Source: Fodinibius salsisoli (GTDB lineage: Bacteria > Bacteroidota > Rhodothermia > Balneolales > Balneolaceae). Taken from it: a stretch of 64,000 bases of DNA. This document shows positions 37,376 to 46,509 of this stretch, piece after piece. Within the stretch, counting starts at the first letter, position 1. Every line of letters starts with the position of its first letter. The stretch covers positions 227,988-291,987 of the forward strand of contig NZ_JAGGJA010000008.1 in assembly GCF_026229185.1 (NCBI RefSeq). Reading direction: 5' to 3'. Position numbers and translations under genes: made by a program. The notes below the pieces were generated by a model. The model was not told the origin of the DNA. It ran no database searches and saw nothing but the letters and a program-made list of their open reading frames with translations.

Positions 37376-37705
37376 TTAAATAACACTAAAGAATAAAAAT
37401 ACCAGCAGACAAAAGATTAAAAGGCCTGAATAATGCCAGATGGGTGTTTGGGCATTATCCTTATGTCGTTCAACGGCAGATTTATATACAACGGGCATCT
37501 CTTTTTGGCTAAGAGCCTGTTTACAATGGCTACAGTATGTGAAAGCTTTTTTGCCAATAGAAAATAACGGAATCCAAAAACAATGAACATAACGCGAGGT
37601 GAAATCCAAGTAGGTCGTATTCACCTGCCCACAGTGTGTGCACTCTTGATCTTTGAGAAGTTCGTTATGTACTGACTTTCCTTTTACCCCGAAAAAAAAT
37701 ATCAT
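37376..37705 (-). CDS. Small zinc-ribbon membrane protein
   Basis: The 109-residue protein has two CxxC knuckles (CTHCGQVN near residue 22 and YCSHCKQA near 57) that form a zinc ribbon, and one C-terminal membrane helix (SGLLIFCLLVFLFFSV). The zinc-ribbon half precedes the helix and would lie in the cytosol. Proteins of this shape are common in Bacteroidota and have no assigned function. It is separated by 65 bp from the DUF3592 gene upstream on the same strand, so the two may be cotranscribed. Confidence 0.8.
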   Translation of the reverse strand: MIFFFGVKGKSVHNELLKDQECTHCGQVNTTYLDFTSRYVHCFWIPLFSIGKKAFTYCSHCKQALSQKEMPVVYKSAVERHKDNAQTPIWHYSGLLIFCLLVFLFFSVI

Positions 37706-37770
37706 AACGCTTTATTAGGTTTAAATTGATAGCGGTTGCTTAATCTTTTAGTCCTGCTCATATTAAGAAT

Positions 37771-38460
37771 CTACTCAGCAAGTTCAGGCAGAAAAGAAAT
37801 GTCCATGTAGTATGTCTCCGGATCATCCTTTTCTATGAAAACCGTAATACGATCCCGGTCAATATAGTCTGTTGGATCAAACCATAGGTTATTGCTTCTA
37901 AAAACATGTATTTGAGAAGTAGATGGATCCTGCCACTGTGTAATGAGCTGAAACGGATGCCGGCCATTTACTGAATAAGATTCATTAAGCTCAATCCTTT
38001 GAAATTTAGTTTTAATGGGATATCCATTATTTCGTAGCTGTTCGTCCTTTCTTCCTTTTACGATAGGAACAATTACCAAGGCCGCACCAACTAAGAAAAA
38101 TATAAGTCCAAGCCCACCTACTATTAATATGCCACCCCAAAGCGAAAAGAAGCCATTTATTTTGGCCTGCCTCGGTTCGCCGAGAAGATATAATACTTCT
38201 ACACGCTCTCCTCTGGAATAGCTTGGTGGATTGCTACTTGTTCTTGATACAAACTCGATAGATTCTCCCTCCTGAGTCAAGAATTCTACCACTGGACTAT
38301 AGGTTCGGGAATCACTTGACCTGTTCACAACAAGATCAACAACGGTCCCTTCCGCAGTAATTGCTTTTTCAAGAAAAGCAGTATTACTATTATACCAGAA
38401 GAAAGCACCGACCAGCAGTCCCAGTCCAACTAAAGAAAAAACATACTTTACTATTTTCAC
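37771..38460 (-). CDS. DUF3592 family membrane protein
   Basis: This 229-residue protein has an N-terminal membrane helix (VFSLVGLGLLVGAFFWY), an exposed beta-rich segment of DUF3592 type (TAEGTVVDLVVNRSSDSRTY, then SYSRGERVEVLYLLGEPRQA), a second helix pair near 105-135, and a C-terminal domain repeating a similar beta pattern. The function is unknown. Family members often occur in stress-related or envelope-linked settings, but nothing nearby indicates a role here. Confidence 0.8.
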   Translation of the reverse strand: MKIVKYVFSLVGLGLLVGAFFWYNSNTAFLEKAITAEGTVVDLVVNRSSDSRTYSPVVEFLTQEGESIEFVSRTSSNPPSYSRGERVEVLYLLGEPRQAKINGFFSLWGGILIVGGLGLIFFLVGAALVIVPIVKGRKDEQLRNNGYPIKTKFQRIELNESYSVNGRHPFQLITQWQDPSTSQIHVFRSNNLWFDPTDYIDRDRITVFIEKDDPETYYMDISFLPELAE

Positions 38461-38789
38461 GATTTATCTACTCTATTTTTTGTAATAGCCTATAAACAAT
38501 CTAAAACAAAGCCTGTACCGACTACTTCTGGAGTTCGGGATGACAATATTTTGAGCCCCTGAGGCTAAGCGTCAGGGAACTCTTTAATCAAATTTGTTGC
38601 CCAAAGGTAATAGCTCCCTTGCACTTATACAATATTACTTCTTTAAGTAAAAACCCATCTCAACGTTCCGGTATTATTGAAGTGCATGGGTAAATAAGTT
38701 ATATAATCAGGATGGAGATTTTGTCGAAAAAGATTGTATATTTATGACGAAATACTAAAAGAGATTTTTAAAATTTAAATTATGATATT
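38461..38789. other. 329-bp divergent gap between DUF3592 and YtxH genes
   Basis: No gene or RNA is apparent. A fragment reading GAGTTCGGGATGACAA, then CCCCTGAGGCTAAGCGTCAGGG (a hairpin near 38556-38578), resembles the short dispersed repeats at other gaps. The remainder is A/T-rich and must carry promoters for both flanking genes. Confidence 0.55.
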
Positions 38790-39110
38790 ATGAGTAAGTC
38801 AAAAGATTTTACGCTTGGATTATTATCAGGGGCACTGGTTGGATCAGTCATCGCTTTGCTCTATGCACCAGACAAAGGAAGTAATACCCGCGATATTCTA
38901 TCTTACAGACTAAGTACCTACCTGGATGAATTAACGGATCTTATCGATAAGCTATCCGAAGAAAAGGCCTCCATTTCGGAAGCTAAACGAAAAGGAGACT
39001 TAGTTGTTGAAGATGCGCGAAAACGAGCAGAAGATCTGATTCATGAGGCAGAAGACCTCTTGGGTTCTATAGAAGAAACCAAAAAGAATGTTGCCAACTC
39101 TTCTGAGTAA
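38790..39110 (+). CDS. YtxH-domain protein
   Basis: This 106-residue protein starts with the YtxH signature: FTLGLLSGALVGSVIALLYA followed by PDKGSNTRDIL, a short membrane-associated helix with a Gly-rich face. A charged, coiled-coil-like tail fills residues 45-106. YtxH of Bacillus belongs to the general stress regulon; that role is not shown for this phylum. It is a single gene ending at a hairpin shared with the convergent kinase gene. Confidence 0.88.
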   Translation: MSKSKDFTLGLLSGALVGSVIALLYAPDKGSNTRDILSYRLSTYLDELTDLIDKLSEEKASISEAKRKGDLVVEDARKRAEDLIHEAEDLLGSIEETKKNVANSSE

Positions 39111-39128
39111 AGAGTTTGTCAATTAGTT

Positions 39129-39158
39129 CTAAAAGGCTTCCAACAGGGAGCCTTTTAG
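39129..39158. terminator. Hairpin between convergent ytxH-like and fructokinase genes
   Basis: CTAAAAGGCT pairs with AGCCTTTTAG perfectly around a ten-base loop. The T stretch is inside the stem arm and no long T-run follows, so it would be a weak, two-way terminator. Confidence 0.5.
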
Positions 39159-39175
39159 ACTTATCTGTTTCTCTT

Positions 39176-40102
39176 TTACCTCTCTGCTCTTTTTGTCTTT
39201 TCCGGAACCTCATTCTTTTGGGCTAAAGCTATAATATCCTGAAAGCTATATTTTGGTGTTGCCCCAAACTGCGAAGCCACACTGGCCCCGCTGGCATTTG
39301 CCAGTATTAACACTTCCCGAACATCCTTACCCATCCGCAATCCTTTTAATAGTGTGGCCAAGAAGGCATCCCCCGCCCCTACCGTATCTTTAACCTCAGC
39401 CTGGAAACCAGCATGTTCGGCCCATTGCCCTTGATGATATAATGAGGCCCCTTTACAGCCTTTGGTAACGGTTACCGTTTCACATTTAAATATTTGAGCA
39501 ACCTTCTCGATTGCCAACTGTTCTTTTTGTGGAAGGTCAAACCAATCGATAAGCTGCCCAAGCTCGGTCTCATTCACCTTTAGAATGTCGGTAGCTTTTA
39601 GCGCATATTCAATTGATTTACGATCATAAAAAGGTTCCCGCAGGTTTATATCACATACTTTCAAAATACGATCGTTTCTAAGGAGAGTTTTAATAGTTTG
39701 GCGGGATTTTCTGTGCCGTAGCGCCAAGCTCCCAAAAACCAGTGCCCAGGCATGTTCAACCTCTTGCTCTACTTGCTCTGTCAGTTCGATATGATCCCAG
39801 GCTACAGGATCCATAAACTGATATTCTGCGTGTCCTTTTTTATCTAACTGTACTTCAACAAAACCGGTTTCAAGCTCTTGGTCCCATTGGATAAGATCGG
39901 TAGCAAGCTGCTTATGTGTAATTCTCCGCATCGCTTCTTTGCCTAACCGATCATTGCCAATACGGCTTATCATCTTAACATCTTCTCCTAACTGCTGAAG
40001 GTGACAACTAACATTTAAAGGGGCACCGCCGAGAAATAAGCCCATCGGCAAGGCATCCCACAAAATTTCTCCAATGCATAATATTCGAGTTTCATCTTCC
40101 AT
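39176..40102 (-). CDS. PfkB-family carbohydrate kinase, probable fructokinase
   Basis: The 308-residue ribokinase-fold kinase begins with RILCIGEILWDALPMGLFLG followed by GAPLNVSCHLQQLG. The ATP/catalytic motif 2 is DTVGAGDAFLATLLKG near 260-275, with Asp as the base. Fructokinase is favoured by being the last gene of a GH32/sugar-porter operon, two bases after the porter gene. It would phosphorylate the fructose released by GH32 enzymes, giving fructose-6-phosphate in the cytosol. Confidence 0.9.
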   Translation of the reverse strand: MEDETRILCIGEILWDALPMGLFLGGAPLNVSCHLQQLGEDVKMISRIGNDRLGKEAMRRITHKQLATDLIQWDQELETGFVEVQLDKKGHAEYQFMDPVAWDHIELTEQVEQEVEHAWALVFGSLALRHRKSRQTIKTLLRNDRILKVCDINLREPFYDRKSIEYALKATDILKVNETELGQLIDWFDLPQKEQLAIEKVAQIFKCETVTVTKGCKGASLYHQGQWAEHAGFQAEVKDTVGAGDAFLATLLKGLRMGKDVREVLILANASGASVASQFGATPKYSFQDIIALAQKNEVPEKTKRAER

Positions 40103-40104
40103 AT

Positions 40105-41469
40105 CTAACTGCTCACTTTGTATTCTTTATCAAATTCTGCATCAGCCGGCAACAGCTCTTTTTCTAACTCTTCAAGGGTCTTATTTTTGGTTTCCGGCAT
40201 CAGCTTCCAGACAAATAACAACTGCAATACCATCATTCCGGCAAAAAAGACGAAGATCGTTCCACCTGAAAATGCGCTTAATACCGATGGGGTCACCAGT
40301 GTAATGATGGCAGCACACACCCAGTGTGTACCGGAGCCCAGAGACATGCCGTAATCACGAACCGAGTTGGGAAATATTTCGGAGATAAATACCCAAATCA
40401 CAGCCCCTTGTCCTATGGCATGCGATGCAATAAAAGCACTGATAAAAACCACCACGAATGAGCCTTCTGCTCCGGTAGAAAAGGTCCAGGCTACCCCTAA
40501 TAAAGATAAAATATAGCCAACCGATCCAGTATACATTAACTTTTTTCGACCTACTTTGTCGATCAGGTACATGCCTAACAACGTAAAGACAAGGTTGAAA
40601 ATACCTATAGGCACCGAGGCTCCTAACACATCTCCTGCGGCCAAACCGGCTTTCTCAAAAATCCGCGGGGCATAGTATAATACAAAATTGATACCCGAGA
40701 ACTGATTGAAGAAAGCAATCAGGAACGCCAAGATAATAGGTAAACGATATTTATTAGAAAAAAACGTGCTTGTAGATGACTGATCTACAGAAACTTTTAT
40801 TTCCTGGAGCAGCTTTTCAATATTCTTTTTGGGATTCAGCTGCTTCAGAATAGTCTTGGCTGACTGCTCATCCTTTTTCCGCAGTGCCAACCACCGGGGA
40901 CTTTCGGGAACGCCCAAAACCAATAACGCATAGATTGCCGCAGGAATGGCCTCAACACCCAACATCCAACGCCAGGCATTTGCATCAAAATAGGTTCCAA
41001 TCAAATAATTTGAGATATAGGCCAGCAGGATGCCCAGTACAATATTGAACTGATAAGATGCGACTAATCGCCCCCGACTATTCGCTGGAGTAATCTCAGA
41101 AATATAAATCGGAGCCGCTACCGAAGAAGCACCAACCCCCAGTCCGCCGATAAATCTTGAGATGGAAAAAATATAGGGATCCGGTGCCAGGGCAGAACCC
41201 AAAGCCGATAATAAATACAAGATTCCAATCCAAAAGAGCGTTGGCCTTCGACCAAATCGATCACAGGGGATACCCCCAAAAAGAGCACCAATAACCGTCC
41301 CCCAAAGCGCCATCGACATAATAAAGGTGCCATGAAACAGATCGCTCATTTCCCATAGCTCCTGGATAGGACGGTCCGCTCCGGAAATCACAATGGTGTC
41401 GAAGCCAAATAAAAACCCTGCCAGCGATGCAACAATGGCTGACAGTAGTATAGATCTTGTTTTAAACAT
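40105..41469 (-). CDS. Sugar porter (MFS), fructose/sucrose uptake candidate
   Basis: The 454-residue protein has twelve membrane helices and the sugar-porter motifs: GGIPCDRFGRRPTLF after helix 2, PESPRWLALRKKDEQSAK after helix 6, and a late PETKNKTLEELEKEL. Helix 1 starts at SIVASLAGFLFGFDT. It moves a monosaccharide or sucrose across the inner membrane with protons. Substrate is inferred from its place between a GH32 hydrolase and a fructokinase, with gaps of 6 and 2 bp, which make cotranscription almost certain. Confidence 0.93.
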   Translation of the reverse strand: MFKTRSILLSAIVASLAGFLFGFDTIVISGADRPIQELWEMSDLFHGTFIMSMALWGTVIGALFGGIPCDRFGRRPTLFWIGILYLLSALGSALAPDPYIFSISRFIGGLGVGASSVAAPIYISEITPANSRGRLVASYQFNIVLGILLAYISNYLIGTYFDANAWRWMLGVEAIPAAIYALLVLGVPESPRWLALRKKDEQSAKTILKQLNPKKNIEKLLQEIKVSVDQSSTSTFFSNKYRLPIILAFLIAFFNQFSGINFVLYYAPRIFEKAGLAAGDVLGASVPIGIFNLVFTLLGMYLIDKVGRKKLMYTGSVGYILSLLGVAWTFSTGAEGSFVVVFISAFIASHAIGQGAVIWVFISEIFPNSVRDYGMSLGSGTHWVCAAIITLVTPSVLSAFSGGTIFVFFAGMMVLQLLFVWKLMPETKNKTLEELEKELLPADAEFDKEYKVSS

Positions 41470-41475
41470 AACTTT

Positions 41476-43053
41476 TTATTGTGAATTGTTAGCTTTATTC
41501 CAAACCGATTTTAAATTTCTAAATTCTAACTGATTGATCTGTACAGATCCACCGTTGCTAAAAAATTCAATCCGGTTGGATGATGAATCCGGGAAAATCC
41601 GGTCCGTAATGACCCTTTCTCCATCATTTGCAAATACTTCTACCGATGAACGGTCTACTAAAATCTCTAAGATAATTTGCTCATTTTCTGCCTTTAGTGG
41701 AGCTGCTTGTATCCGGTTGGCAAACTTTTCGTGAAAACTAACCGATCCGGATTTGTTGCGATCTACGAAAAGCTGCTCTTCTGATGCATCATAGCCGATA
41801 ATCGTTTCTTCTTGTTCGTCTTTTCGTACTTTAAACCCAAACTGATCGGCGTCACCTACTGAAATATCGGCTTTTAGCTTATAGGCTTTACCCTGCAATG
41901 CTTTATGAGTGAAGGGCTCGCCTGCCGACACCGATAGATCGTTCCACTCCCGGTGATCTTTATACAAACTCTCAACCTCTTGGATCGGATGTTGATATAA
42001 GCGCAGGTCATTTGTCAATCCAAGTTCACGGGGTATGGTCATGGCTCCTCTCCACGGCTTGGTGGGAATATCACCGGCATATTGCCAGTTATTCATCCAG
42101 GCCAGCCAAATACGCCGGTTATCCGGAACATTAGAGAATGACTGAACGGCATAGAAATCCTTGCCATAATCGACCCAGTTCGTTTCGCCTTTGGTCGCTT
42201 CGCTTTCGGTAAATGTGGATCCGTCAAAGTGGCCCACAAAATACTGTCCACCAGAACCACCCGCTACCGAACCGGGATTAAGATCTACCTGCAGGACCCA
42301 TTTTGATTCTTCACTGCCATCCACCGGTAATTCAAATAAGTCGGGACATTCCCAAATGCCTTCAGTACCCCCGGCCGGACCGAACTCGCTTTCCAGCTCC
42401 CAATCAATCAAATTGGATGAGCTGTAAAAACGTACTTTGTATTCGGTTGGCAGCGCCACAACCATTATCCACTTCTGGGTCTGGTCATGCCAGATTACTT
42501 TGGGATCCCGGAAGTCTTTCATATCCTCATCAATCACGGGGTTGCCTTCGTATTTGGTCCACGTGCGGCCATTATCCGTGCTGTAAGCGATACGCTGATC
42601 TTGTTTGGGATTATCTTCATCTGTGTGATGGCCGGTATAAATGGCTACCATCGGCGGATTATCTTCAGATCCCAATCCAGAAGTATTTTGCTTATCGACC
42701 ACAGCGCTACCGGAAAAAATCATGACTCCGTCCTCCTCGGGCAGGGCTACGTCCAGCTCTTCCCAGTGCATCAAGTCCGTACTGACGGCATGCCCCCAGC
42801 TCATGTGTCCCCATTGATCGCCAAACGGATTATACTGGTAAAACAGGTGATACTCCCCTTCATGATACACTAATCCGTTAGGGTCATTAATCCAGTTTTC
42901 TTTTGGGGTGAAGTGGAATTGCGGACGGTATGGCTCATCATAAGCTGCAGTTTGTGGTTCGGCCTCTATATCCTGTTCTTGCTCAACTTTTTGACACGAA
43001 ACGAATAAAAAGCCAGACAACAAGAATGTGCTAACAAGAAGAGTATATTTCAT
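41476..43053 (-). CDS. Glycoside hydrolase family 32 (levanase/invertase-like) lipoprotein
   Basis: This 525-residue enzyme has a lipobox (FLFVSCQ, Cys20). The five-bladed propeller has the full GH32 active site: nucleophile Asp in NWINDPNG, transition-state stabiliser in FRDPKV, and acid/base Glu in IWECPDLFEL. The C-terminal beta-sandwich has LEILVDRSSVEVFANDGE. It releases fructose from fructan or sucrose, probably in the periplasm or at the outer membrane. Exo- or endo-action cannot be told from sequence. It lies 6 bp before the porter gene and 60 bp after the GH32-like gene. Confidence 0.96.
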   Translation of the reverse strand: MKYTLLVSTFLLSGFLFVSCQKVEQEQDIEAEPQTAAYDEPYRPQFHFTPKENWINDPNGLVYHEGEYHLFYQYNPFGDQWGHMSWGHAVSTDLMHWEELDVALPEEDGVMIFSGSAVVDKQNTSGLGSEDNPPMVAIYTGHHTDEDNPKQDQRIAYSTDNGRTWTKYEGNPVIDEDMKDFRDPKVIWHDQTQKWIMVVALPTEYKVRFYSSSNLIDWELESEFGPAGGTEGIWECPDLFELPVDGSEESKWVLQVDLNPGSVAGGSGGQYFVGHFDGSTFTESEATKGETNWVDYGKDFYAVQSFSNVPDNRRIWLAWMNNWQYAGDIPTKPWRGAMTIPRELGLTNDLRLYQHPIQEVESLYKDHREWNDLSVSAGEPFTHKALQGKAYKLKADISVGDADQFGFKVRKDEQEETIIGYDASEEQLFVDRNKSGSVSFHEKFANRIQAAPLKAENEQIILEILVDRSSVEVFANDGERVITDRIFPDSSSNRIEFFSNGGSVQINQLEFRNLKSVWNKANNSQ

Positions 43054-43113
43054 AACATCTAAAAATTATTTTTTTATAGGTAAAGTTTGCTTCCGCGGAT
43101 AGTCAAAGCCCTT

Positions 43114-44760
43114 CTATGGTGTTGTCACTGTTATATTGGATATATTGGCCTTACTGTTGTCAGAAAAAATACCCCAGTGATTCCCTGGAGCACTGTAGAT
43201 TCTGGTACTTAATGCCACATGATTATCTATATACACCACTACCATGGAATTTTCAATGACAATTCTGATATTATAATTAGTATCAGGTGACAGCTGTATG
43301 GGGACATCATTAGTCGGCTCTGTGGTTGTGACAAGTTGATCTCTGGGCTTCTTATCAACCCTAAATACGCCTTGATCGGGCAGTAGTCTTAGACTGACAA
43401 AATCATTCGTTCCATCACAGGCTCCTACTAAAAATCCGAAGTCGCCTGATGTCTGCCTATAAGAAAAAGTAGCATCGATTTGATAGCGTTCAGCCTCCAC
43501 AGGCTCAAATATCACACTGCTAATCTCACTCTCTTTTCCACTGATAAGCTGGTAATTATGAGACTCTTGGCCTGTATTTTGTACATTGCCATATGTACTA
43601 TTCTCTTCTATTGTGTAATCTTGAGTCTCCACAAATGATTCCAATGTATGGGGGATAGTGACAGCCAGATCACCATTTTCTTTTTGATATAATTTATGCG
43701 CCACTAAGTTTCCACCCCAAAGAGGAGATCCCGAATCCGAATGATTCTCGTTGACATAAGTCCAGCCCAAAATATATCTGTCATAGTCATCGGCTGCTGT
43801 TTTCGCAGCATAGATTCCATTCCCAACAATTCTCTCATTGCCATCCGGTTTGTGCCATGGACCATGAATGGACGAACTTTTCCGATATACAACATGTCTT
43901 GAGTCGATGTCCGAGAATAACAAGTAATAGGTATCACCCATCTTAAAAATTTCAGGTGTCTCCAGCATAAAGAAATTATCAGGACCTCCATCGTATAGGA
44001 CACCCTCATAATCCCATGTGACCAGATCTGAAGAAGAATATTGAGCAATAACCCCTTTCCAAGTGCCATTTACATCTTTTCGTGCACTCACTATCATATA
44101 ATACTGTTCACTTCCGCTGTCATAATAGATATATGGATCTCTGAAATTATCTTGTTCGTCAAAGCCCTGACCCGTGGGGGCATGAATAGTAGCAAAGGTA
44201 CTATCTTTTGAGAATGCCTGGTCAAGACTTCCGGATGTAGCCAGCATTACGCCTTCCTTTTTTGAAACACAATCGGATGGATAATTGGGATTATGTCCGG
44301 TATAAAAAGCATAATACGTATCTCCCTTTTGGATAATATCTCCTGTTCCCAGGGCATAATCCTGATCACAGCCCTCGCTGCTTGAACCCAAAATTTCACC
44401 CGCCGATATTTGCTGGTAGTCATAAAAATTTTCGGTTGTAAAACCATACCAGGGATGGCGTTCATGAGTGGCATCATTCCATATATCTTTTAAATAATAA
44501 ATATAGAATGTTCCACTTTGGGAATCATAGTATGGCATTACGTCCCCAATCCTTGCATCGGTATTCCTTTTATATAAGGTATAGCCTGTCTCCTCAGTTT
44601 GGGTCTCGCACTGAAGGGGCTCTGATTTCTCATCCGTATCCCGATCAGACAGGTTTGGGTCTCCCAGTTGACAGCTTATCGTCAAAAATGACCATAAGCC
44701 TATCAACCATAAGCCTATCAACGGAATCAATCTATGAACCTTAGGTTGTGAGCTAACCAT
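43114..44760 (-). CDS. Divergent GH32-like (clan GH-J) glycosidase lipoprotein
   Basis: This 548-residue protein has a lipobox (LTISCQ, Cys30). The N-terminal propeller (about 60-350) is GH32/GH43-like but lacks WxNDPNG. Corresponding blocks are IGDVMPYYD, YALGTGDIIQKGDTYYAFYT, DNFRDPYIYYD and LETPEIFKMGDTYYLLFSDI, offering Asp, Asp and Glu at the three catalytic places. A C-terminal beta-sandwich (about 380-548) resembles GH32 C-terminal or DUF4975-type domains. Location in a fructan operon favours fructan cleavage, perhaps endo. It overlaps the susD stop (TAATG). The signal peptide contains a tandem LIGLW repeat from a 15-bp duplication. Confidence 0.82.
   Translation of the reverse strand: MVSSQPKVHRLIPLIGLWLIGLWSFLTISCQLGDPNLSDRDTDEKSEPLQCETQTEETGYTLYKRNTDARIGDVMPYYDSQSGTFYIYYLKDIWNDATHERHPWYGFTTENFYDYQQISAGEILGSSSEGCDQDYALGTGDIIQKGDTYYAFYTGHNPNYPSDCVSKKEGVMLATSGSLDQAFSKDSTFATIHAPTGQGFDEQDNFRDPYIYYDSGSEQYYMIVSARKDVNGTWKGVIAQYSSSDLVTWDYEGVLYDGGPDNFFMLETPEIFKMGDTYYLLFSDIDSRHVVYRKSSSIHGPWHKPDGNERIVGNGIYAAKTAADDYDRYILGWTYVNENHSDSGSPLWGGNLVAHKLYQKENGDLAVTIPHTLESFVETQDYTIEENSTYGNVQNTGQESHNYQLISGKESEISSVIFEPVEAERYQIDATFSYRQTSGDFGFLVGACDGTNDFVSLRLLPDQGVFRVDKKPRDQLVTTTEPTNDVPIQLSPDTNYNIRIVIENSMVVVYIDNHVALSTRIYSAPGNHWGIFSDNSKANISNITVTTP
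44693..44722. repeat. 15-bp perfect tandem duplication in a signal peptide
   Basis: CATAAGCCTATCAAC occurs twice head to tail. On the coding strand it adds five in-frame residues (LIGLW) to the hydrophobic core of the signal peptide of the GH32-like protein without shifting the frame. Confidence 0.9.
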
Positions 44761-46490
44761 TAGTTCCAGCCGTAATTTTGCTCATACAACCCATTGCTGA
44801 AATCAATTTGTTGCTGTGGAATCGGCCAGTACTCATCCCTGTTTTCCTGGAAATGAGCATCCTGCAAATAGCTTCGTTTCGTTTTTTCTTCTTCGAAGTA
44901 GGTATTCAAAACATCAGCTGCAATACCCCAGCGTACCAGGTCGAAAAAACGAGAGCCTTCCATCGCAAATTCAAGGCGTCGCTCCCATCGCAGAGCCTCT
45001 CGGGCATTCTCTTGGGTCCACTGGATATTAACGCCGGGCTCATAGGTTTCAATGCCATAATTGGATACATATTCACCGTCGGCATTCCGCAGTCGTTCCC
45101 TGCTGTTTTGGGCTCGCTCTCGTATCTGATTGATGATCGGCAGTGCTTCACCCTGTCGGCCCAATTCGATGAGTGCTTCTGCCTTCCATAACAGCACATC
45201 CGCATACCGTATAATGATGGTATTTTTGGAGCTCGCGAAAAATGGTCCCACTGCTTTAAGACTGGGACTATCCGGATGTTGGGTTTCCTTCATCGTGGAA
45301 TAATAGCCATAGACGGATGGAGTTCGTGCCCAACCTTCCTGGTACACAAAGTTGGGATCATACTTAAAGGGGTGCGTCGGGATGCCCACGGTGTGATCCA
45401 GTCGGGGATCAACAGAGTTCTCTTGAAATTCAGCGGGTTCATTCATGTCAGCATTATTAAAGCTGTCAAACATGGGTAAGCCGCTGTCATCTGTTTTGAA
45501 AGCGTTAACCAAATTTTGACTTGGGATATGAAACCAGCAGCAGCCATAATCGGAGGCCATGTTGTAATTAAGTCCGTTAGCCATATCCAGCCGCCCGTTA
45601 GGGGTGCCGTCATCAATGGAATTTTGAACCGCAAAGACCGATTCCTCTCCATTTTCAAACTCCCACAGAAAGTTTTTGGCGAAATCATCGTGCAGCGCAT
45701 ATTGACCAGAATTGATGACTTCGCTGGTTAAATCAAACACATCCTGCAGCCTTTCAGTATTGATATTCACCACATTATGCTGCTCATCCTGTTCATATGC
45801 CTGATATAACCGGACTTTAGCCAAGTAAGCTTTGGCGGTATAGGTATTTGGCCTACCTACGTCCTGCTGACTTTCGGGCAAATTTTCGGCCGCAAAGGCA
45901 AAGTCTTCGGCAATTTTATTCCAGAGTTCGTCATTTGAGTATCGCCGGTTGGAAACGGTAGCTAAGCTATCTTCCGGAATCGTTTCATTGATATAGGGAA
46001 CACGTTTGAACAATTTCTTTAGCACAAAATGAAAATGTCCTCGCAAAAAACGCATCTCCGCCTGCCTGCGGGTTTTCAAGGCAAACTCACCTTCCTCCAG
46101 GTTGTTTAACCTCGACAAAGCATCATTGGTACGAGAAATACCAACATACAGTTCATACCAAATAGCGTCTGCTCGGCCGATATCCGGAGTCACAAAAGAA
46201 AACTGTTCGTACTGATTGACTTCTGCCACATCACCAGTTCCGCCGCCCCCCTTATAAGCATCATCCGAACGAACACTGCCGGAGGACCATAAGTTGCTGT
46301 ACGGGGCCGTCCAGTGATCATTTCCCAGTGAGGCATAAGCCACCGTCACCATCTGATCTGTACGTTCGGGAGTATTTAGTTGTTCACCACTCACGGTTCC
46401 TTTCGGATTACTATTCAGGAAACTGTCGGAGCAAGATGAAAGTGTGGCTAAAACTGCTAATCCAACTATAATTAAATTAAACCGTTTCAT
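44760..46490 (-). CDS. SusD/RagB-family outer-membrane glycan-binding lipoprotein
   Basis: The 576-residue protein has a lipobox (LATLSSCSDSF, Cys20) and the SusD architecture: a TPR-like helical scaffold (FLRGHFHFVLKKLFKRVPYI near 135) and the C-terminal RagB block with EALRWERRLEFAMEGSRFFD followed by LVRWG. It ends LYEQNYGWN. It forms the lid of the SusC pore and binds the glycan outside the cell. ATG 46490 is chosen because MKRFNLII starts the signal peptide; the upstream start adds 11 residues of unlikely sequence. It follows susC by 19 bp. Confidence 0.96.
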   Translation of the reverse strand: MKRFNLIIVGLAVLATLSSCSDSFLNSNPKGTVSGEQLNTPERTDQMVTVAYASLGNDHWTAPYSNLWSSGSVRSDDAYKGGGGTGDVAEVNQYEQFSFVTPDIGRADAIWYELYVGISRTNDALSRLNNLEEGEFALKTRRQAEMRFLRGHFHFVLKKLFKRVPYINETIPEDSLATVSNRRYSNDELWNKIAEDFAFAAENLPESQQDVGRPNTYTAKAYLAKVRLYQAYEQDEQHNVVNINTERLQDVFDLTSEVINSGQYALHDDFAKNFLWEFENGEESVFAVQNSIDDGTPNGRLDMANGLNYNMASDYGCCWFHIPSQNLVNAFKTDDSGLPMFDSFNNADMNEPAEFQENSVDPRLDHTVGIPTHPFKYDPNFVYQEGWARTPSVYGYYSTMKETQHPDSPSLKAVGPFFASSKNTIIIRYADVLLWKAEALIELGRQGEALPIINQIRERAQNSRERLRNADGEYVSNYGIETYEPGVNIQWTQENAREALRWERRLEFAMEGSRFFDLVRWGIAADVLNTYFEEEKTKRSYLQDAHFQENRDEYWPIPQQQIDFSNGLYEQNYGWN

Positions 46491-46509
46491 AATAAAATCC
46501 TTTTTGTAG

